Shown here in pieces: positions 12,494-16,084 of a stretch of 16,084 nucleotides of DNA. Under the pieces are notes generated by a model. The model saw only the letters and a list, made by a program, of their open reading frames with translations. It was not told where the DNA came from and searched no databases. The stretch is taken from NCBI GenBank assembly GCA_030041195.1, contig JASHOI010000681.1, forward strand, positions 1-16,084. The letters run 5' to 3'. Origin of the DNA: Streptosporangiaceae bacterium. GTDB lineage: Bacteria > Actinomycetota > Actinomycetes > Streptosporangiales > Streptosporangiaceae. Position 1 is the first letter of the stretch, and every line of letters begins with the position of its first letter. The translations under genes and the position numbers were made by a program.

Positions 12494-14071
12494 TTGGCCA
12501 GTGAGCACCAGCCTGCGACCGTGCTCGCGGCCAGGACGATCCGGCCGGACTACGTCTCGGGCGTTTCGTTCAGGTACCTGGTCATCAGCGACGGCAAGGT
12601 GATGGCCCACGCGAAAACCGCGGATGAGGCGCAGCGGGCGGCCGGGCCTTCGGCGCGCTGGGCGGACCTGGGCGACGCGTGCATCGGGCCCGGCTTCATC
12701 GACACCCACATCCACGCCCTGCAGGCCGCGGCCGACGTCCGCCTGGTCAGCCTGCGCGACGCGACCACCATGGACGGCCTGCTGGCGGCGGTGCGCGAGG
12801 CAGGGCTCGGCCGCCAGCCCGGTGAGTGGACCGTATCCGGCCGCAACTGGCACGAGTCGGGGCTGCGCGAGGGCCGGCTGCCAACCCGGGCCGAACTCGA
12901 CGCGCTCGGCCTTCCCGGGCCGGTCCTGGTGCGGCGCGGCAGCCATCTCGGCGTTGTCAACTCGCGCGCGATCGCGCTGCTGGGGACGGCGTCGCTGCCG
13001 GGCGGCGCCGAACAGACCGGGCATATCGACGCCGGCCCGCTGCTCGCGCGGGCCCTCGACCTCGCCGGGGAGCCCACCACGCGGCAGCGCCGCGACGACC
13101 TCGCCGCGGCCCTGTACCGGTTCGCCGCCCGGGGTATCACGACGATCAGGGAGGCCGGGGTCGACGGCGCGGAACTCGAGCTGTTCCGGGCGCTGCGCGA
13201 CCATGGCCGGCTGCCGCTGCGGTGTGACCTGCTGTGGCGCATCCCTGAGGGCAGCGACGCCGGCGCCGCGCGGCAGCGGATCACCGCGATGCCGCCGGTC
13301 GGCCCGGCCGGCGATCCGTGGCTGCGGCTGACCGGCGTCAAGGCGTTCGTTGACGGGCGCATCGCGGACGCGGATCAGCTCCGGATCGCTCCCCCGGACC
13401 TGCAAGTGATCGTCGAGGACGCGCTGCGCCGGTCGGCGGGGATGGGCTGCCACGCGGTGGGCGACGCGGCCGTGCGGACGGTGCTCGACGCCTACCAGCG
13501 GGCGCTGGCGGCCGGCCTGGCCACGGACCCGCGCCGCCTGGTGGTCGAGCACGCGCTGGGCTGCACGCCGGAGACGATAGGCCGCCTGGCCGCGTCCGGC
13601 GTCGGCGTGTCGGTGCACCCGGGCATCGTGTACGAGTTCGCCGACGACGTGCGGCGGTACTGGGGCGCGGAACGCGCGGCGCGCGCCGCCCCGGTGCGCG
13701 AGATGGTCGCGGCCGGCGTCCAGGTCGCGGCCGGCAGCGACGGGGACGTGCCGCCGTTCGACCCGCTGCGCGGCGTCTCGTTCATGGTGACCAGGTCGGC
13801 CAGGTCCGGCGGGCCGATCGGCGCTGGCCAGGCCGTGCCCGCCAGCGTCGCGTTCGATCTCTACACTCGCTGCGGAGCGGCCCTGCTCGGGGCCGGAACG
13901 CGCCGCGGACGACTGTGGCCGGGCATGGATGCCGACCTGGTCGTGTTCTCCGCGGATCCGCTGTCCTGCCCGGCCGGGGAATTGCCGGATGTCGAGGTCC
14001 TGGCCACCGCCGCGGGCGGCAGGCCGGTCCACGATCCGGGCCGGATGATGGAGGGAAGCGGCGGTGCCTGA
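12494..14071 (+). CDS. Amidohydrolase_3 (YtcJ-like) metal-dependent hydrolase
   Basis: The product is about 525 residues. It has an amidohydrolase composite-sandwich start (VLAARTIRP) and TIM-barrel metal motifs: DTHIHAL (His72 and His74), a probable carboxylated lysine in GVKAFVDG (Lys283), His320 in GCHAVGDAAV, His353 in VVEHALG and Asp416 in AAGSDGDV, numbered from TTG 12494. The overall pattern (GCHAVGDAA, VVEHA, then LWPGMDADLVVF) is that of the Amidohydrolase_3/YtcJ group, whose members hydrolyse amide, formamide or N-acyl bonds. The stretch between the DG of motif Lys and the HAVGD motif looks shorter than is usual in the family. Two TTG codons are present (12491, 12494); the spacing from GGAGG favours 12494. 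It is the first gene of a four-gene operon and overlaps the next gene by 8 bases. Confidence 0.9.
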   Translation: MASEHQPATVLAARTIRPDYVSGVSFRYLVISDGKVMAHAKTADEAQRAAGPSARWADLGDACIGPGFIDTHIHALQAAADVRLVSLRDATTMDGLLAAVREAGLGRQPGEWTVSGRNWHESGLREGRLPTRAELDALGLPGPVLVRRGSHLGVVNSRAIALLGTASLPGGAEQTGHIDAGPLLARALDLAGEPTTRQRRDDLAAALYRFAARGITTIREAGVDGAELELFRALRDHGRLPLRCDLLWRIPEGSDAGAARQRITAMPPVGPAGDPWLRLTGVKAFVDGRIADADQLRIAPPDLQVIVEDALRRSAGMGCHAVGDAAVRTVLDAYQRALAAGLATDPRRLVVEHALGCTPETIGRLAASGVGVSVHPGIVYEFADDVRRYWGAERAARAAPVREMVAAGVQVAAGSDGDVPPFDPLRGVSFMVTRSARSGGPIGAGQAVPASVAFDLYTRCGAALLGAGTRRGRLWPGMDADLVVFSADPLSCPAGELPDVEVLATAAGGRPVHDPGRMMEGSGGA

Positions 14072-15281
14072 CACGAAAGTCCTGGTGAACTGCAACGTGT
14101 TCGACGGCCGCGGCCCGGGTGTGCTGCCGGATCGCTACGTCCTGGTACGCGACGGCGAGATCGCCGAGATCGGGCCGCCGGAATCGGCGCCGGCACCGGA
14201 CGGCGCGACCACCGTCGATCTGCAGGGCTCGTATCTGATGGCCGGCCTGTTCAACATGCACACGCATTTCTCGCTCGCGCTGCCGGGGGCGCTGGCCGAG
14301 TCGGTCGGTGCCATGTCACCGCACGAGCTCGCGCTCTACGTCGCGGACGGCGCACGGCGGACGCTGCGGTGCGGGGTGACCACGGTCCGCTGCGTCGGCG
14401 AAAGCGACCACGTGGAGTTCGCGCTGCGCTCGGCGATCGCGGGCGGCCGCGCCGAGGGGCCGCGCATCCTGACCGCCGGGCGGGCGCTGGTGTGCACCGG
14501 CGGGCACGGGCACGAATCGTCGAGCACGCTCGAGTGCGACGGCCCGGACGGGTTCACCCACGGCACCCGGGCGCAGATCAAGGCCGGCGCCGACCTGATC
14601 AAGGTCATGATCTCCGGCGGCATCGCCGGGGTCAACGAGACCATGGACACGGTCCCGCTGAGCCCGGAGGAGCTGTCCGCGGTGATCTTCACCGCGCACG
14701 CCTGGGGGCGCAAAGTTACCGCGCACGCGGGCCCGGCGCGCATCATCGGCCCTGCGGTCGAGGCGGGCCTGGACTGCGTCGAGCACGGATACCAGCTCAC
14801 CGGCGCGGTGGCGGAGCAGATGCACGACCGCGGGGTCGCGCTGGTGCCGACGCTGTCGGTGACCAGGTGCAAGGATTTCTTCGACTCGCTGGGCGTGCCG
14901 GCCTGGATGCAGCAGCGGTCCCTCGGCGCGGCGGCCGAGCACGAGCGGTCCTACCGCCTGGCCCTCGCGGCCGGGGTTTCGGTGATGCTGGGCAGCGACA
15001 TTCCGCCGTTCTGGCCGACCGACGGAACGTCGGCCACCGTGCGCGAGCTGGAGCACATGGAGGCGTTCGGCCTGCCGCCCCGGGACGCGCTGCTGGCCGC
15101 CACCCGGGTGCCGGCCGCCTGGCTCGGCATCGACGAGCAGGTAGGTTCGGTGGAACCGGGCAAGCGGGCGGACCTGATCGCGATGCGGGAAGACCCGACG
15201 GCGACCGTGGCCGCGCTGCGGACGCTGCACTGGGTGATGAAGGACGGGCGCGTCTACCGGGACGACTCATGGCTGACCTGA
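14064..15281 (+). CDS. Metal-dependent amidohydrolase (imidazolonepropionase/prolidase-like branch)
   Basis: The product is 405 residues. It shows the full binuclear amidohydrolase set: NMHTH (His66, His68), Lys180 in DLIKVMISGG (probably carboxylated), His221 in TAHAG, His241 in VEHGYQ and Asp312 in LGSDIPP. The C-terminal VEPGKRADLIAMREDP closes the small sandwich domain. This arrangement matches the Xaa-Pro dipeptidase/imidazolonepropionase-related group (Amidohydro_1), clearly different from the preceding Amidohydrolase_3 enzyme, so the two are not a simple duplication. Family reactions are hydrolysis of amide, lactam or imide bonds; the substrate is unknown. The GTG start at 14064 overlaps the upstream stop by 8 bases and has GGAGGGAAG (14050-14058) in front. 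The 3' end overlaps the next gene by 13 bases. Confidence 0.92.
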   Translation: MPDTKVLVNCNVFDGRGPGVLPDRYVLVRDGEIAEIGPPESAPAPDGATTVDLQGSYLMAGLFNMHTHFSLALPGALAESVGAMSPHELALYVADGARRTLRCGVTTVRCVGESDHVEFALRSAIAGGRAEGPRILTAGRALVCTGGHGHESSSTLECDGPDGFTHGTRAQIKAGADLIKVMISGGIAGVNETMDTVPLSPEELSAVIFTAHAWGRKVTAHAGPARIIGPAVEAGLDCVEHGYQLTGAVAEQMHDRGVALVPTLSVTRCKDFFDSLGVPAWMQQRSLGAAAEHERSYRLALAAGVSVMLGSDIPPFWPTDGTSATVRELEHMEAFGLPPRDALLAATRVPAAWLGIDEQVGSVEPGKRADLIAMREDPTATVAALRTLHWVMKDGRVYRDDSWLT

Positions 15282-15604
15282 CTGGCGGCGCGGACTCGGT
15301 CTCGCTGTACGACCTGCGGGTGGTCGTGGACCGGATCGAGGGGCGATCGGTGTGCGGCATGCGGGCCGGCGACTGGTTCGAGCTCACCGAGAGCAGCCAC
15401 CTGCGCACCTGCCCGGGCCGGTTCTTCTGCGTGTACGCGCTCGCCGCGGTGCTGCCGCTGCTCGCAGCGAAGCAGCGCGAGCTCAGCCCCGGTGACTGGC
15501 TGGAGAGCGACAGCCTGGTCGCCTGCCCGGACCCGGACGAGCGGCTGATCATGCGGATCGAGCGCACAGGGCGCTCCGTGATCGAACTCCATGACGTGAC
15601 CTGA
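15269..15604 (+). CDS. TIGR04076-like small cysteine-containing protein of unknown function
   Basis: The product is 111 residues. It opens with YDLRVVVDRIEG, then Cys29, AGDWFELTE, Cys48, Cys54, a GDW segment and the ending DSLVACPDPDERLIMRIER with Cys86. This order (YDLxVxVdxIeG, GDxFE, cysteines, CPDP) is what I recall for the TIGR04076 family, which has no assigned function. Four cysteines in such a short cytoplasmic protein suggest metal, Fe-S or redox chemistry, or binding of a thiol-reactive ligand; this is inference. The ATG at 15269 overlaps the amidohydrolase stop by 13 bases, and the next gene starts one base after its stop, so it is locked into the operon. No strong Shine-Dalgarno is present; coupling is likely. 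Confidence 0.85.
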   Translation: MADLTGGADSVSLYDLRVVVDRIEGRSVCGMRAGDWFELTESSHLRTCPGRFFCVYALAAVLPLLAAKQRELSPGDWLESDSLVACPDPDERLIMRIERTGRSVIELHDVT

Positions 15605-15605
15605 C

Positions 15606-16084
15606 GTGACCGGCGAGCTCAGCATCGCGCTGCAGTCCGACGAGGACCTGGGGACCTACGCCAGCCTGGCGCCGCGGATCGAGGAACTCGGCTTCGCGGC
15701 GATCTCGGTCTACGCCGACCTGGGCTACCCGTCGCCGCTGCTGCCGCTGATCATCGCCGCCCAGGCCACGCGGCGGATCCGGCTCGGCCCCGCGTGCCTG
15801 AACCCGTACCTGCTGCACCCGGTGGAGATCGCGAATCAGCTGCACATGCTGGACAGCGTCTCCGGCGGCCGGGCCTATCTCGGGCTGGCCCGCGGGGCGT
15901 GGCTGGACGCCGTCGGGGTCAGCCAGGACCGGCCGGTGCGCAGGCTGCGCGAGGCCGTGGACGTGGTCCGCCGCCTGATGCGCGGTGACGACACCGGTTA
16001 CCAGGGCGAGATCTTCCGCCTGGCGCCCGGGGTCCGGCTGGCGTACCGGCCGGTGCGGCCGGACGTGGATCTGCTGCTCGGGGC
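15606..16084 (+). CDS. LLM-class flavin/F420-dependent oxidoreductase, N-terminal part (cut by window edge)
   Basis: Only the first 159 codons are in the window. From GTG 15606 the product reads ELSIALQSDED, EELGFAAISVYADLGYPSP, RIRLGPACLNPYLLHPVEIA, then LDSVSGGRAYLGLARGAWLD and a REAVDVVRRLMRGDDTGYQG stretch. This is the standard N-terminal half of a luciferase-like TIM barrel; the ARGAWLD and REAV..VRRL blocks resemble methylene-tetrahydromethanopterin reductase-like, F420-dependent members. The GTG lies one base after the preceding TGA with no visible Shine-Dalgarno, so translation is probably coupled. It differs clearly from the LLM enzyme at 4727-5803, so the two are distinct members rather than a recent duplication. 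The C-terminal half and any further operon genes lie outside. Confidence 0.9.
   Translation, partial: MTGELSIALQSDEDLGTYASLAPRIEELGFAAISVYADLGYPSPLLPLIIAAQATRRIRLGPACLNPYLLHPVEIANQLHMLDSVSGGRAYLGLARGAWLDAVGVSQDRPVRRLREAVDVVRRLMRGDDTGYQGEIFRLAPGVRLAYRPVRPDVDLLLG

Overview
The window is very GC-rich, with strong G/C preference at third codon positions, frequent GTG and TTG starts, and genes packed with ATGA/GTGA overlaps. It encodes two luciferase-like flavin/F420-type oxidoreductases, an IclR regulator, a eukaryotic-type Ser/Thr kinase and several acyl-CoA or small-molecule enzymes. This mix fits a soil actinomycete (Streptosporangiales or a related order). That placement is inference; there is no rRNA or other phylogenetic marker here. 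I see no tRNA, rRNA, CRISPR array, insertion sequence or phage gene.

Left block (1-6171): a catabolic-looking cluster built around an IclR regulator. On the minus strand lie a VOC (glyoxalase/extradiol dioxygenase fold) gene and the first third of an acyl-CoA ligase that runs off the window edge. A 240-bp intergenic region rich in repeats separates them from a plus-strand set: alpha/beta hydrolase, IclR regulator, a second, paralogous acyl-CoA ligase, an LLM oxidoreductase and a SnoaL/NTF2-fold protein. The ligase, oxidoreductase and SnoaL genes overlap by a few bases and are probably translationally coupled. A nested hairpin covers the ribosome binding site of the oxidoreductase gene, and the SnoaL gene may start at a non-canonical ATC codon. 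Together these could activate a carboxylic acid to its CoA thioester and then oxidise or hydrolyse it; the substrate cannot be read from the sequence.

Middle block (6095-11140): a minus-strand soluble Ser/Thr protein kinase fused to about six 42-residue kinesin-light-chain-type TPR repeats, whose 3' end overlaps the SnoaL gene antisense; then a minus-strand pair of an APC-family permease and a TenA/thiaminase II protein, divergent from a type II haloacid-dehalogenase-like HAD hydrolase. A perfect 17-bp palindrome lies in the 90-bp divergent gap.

Right block (11164-16084): a secreted RCC1-repeat beta-propeller protein on the minus strand, divergent from a tightly coupled plus-strand operon of an Amidohydrolase_3 (YtcJ-like) enzyme, a second metal-dependent amidohydrolase of a different subfamily, a small TIGR04076-like four-cysteine protein of unknown function, and a second LLM oxidoreductase cut by the window end. 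This operon, with an uncharacterised family embedded between hydrolases and an oxidoreductase, is the best candidate for an undescribed pathway in the window.
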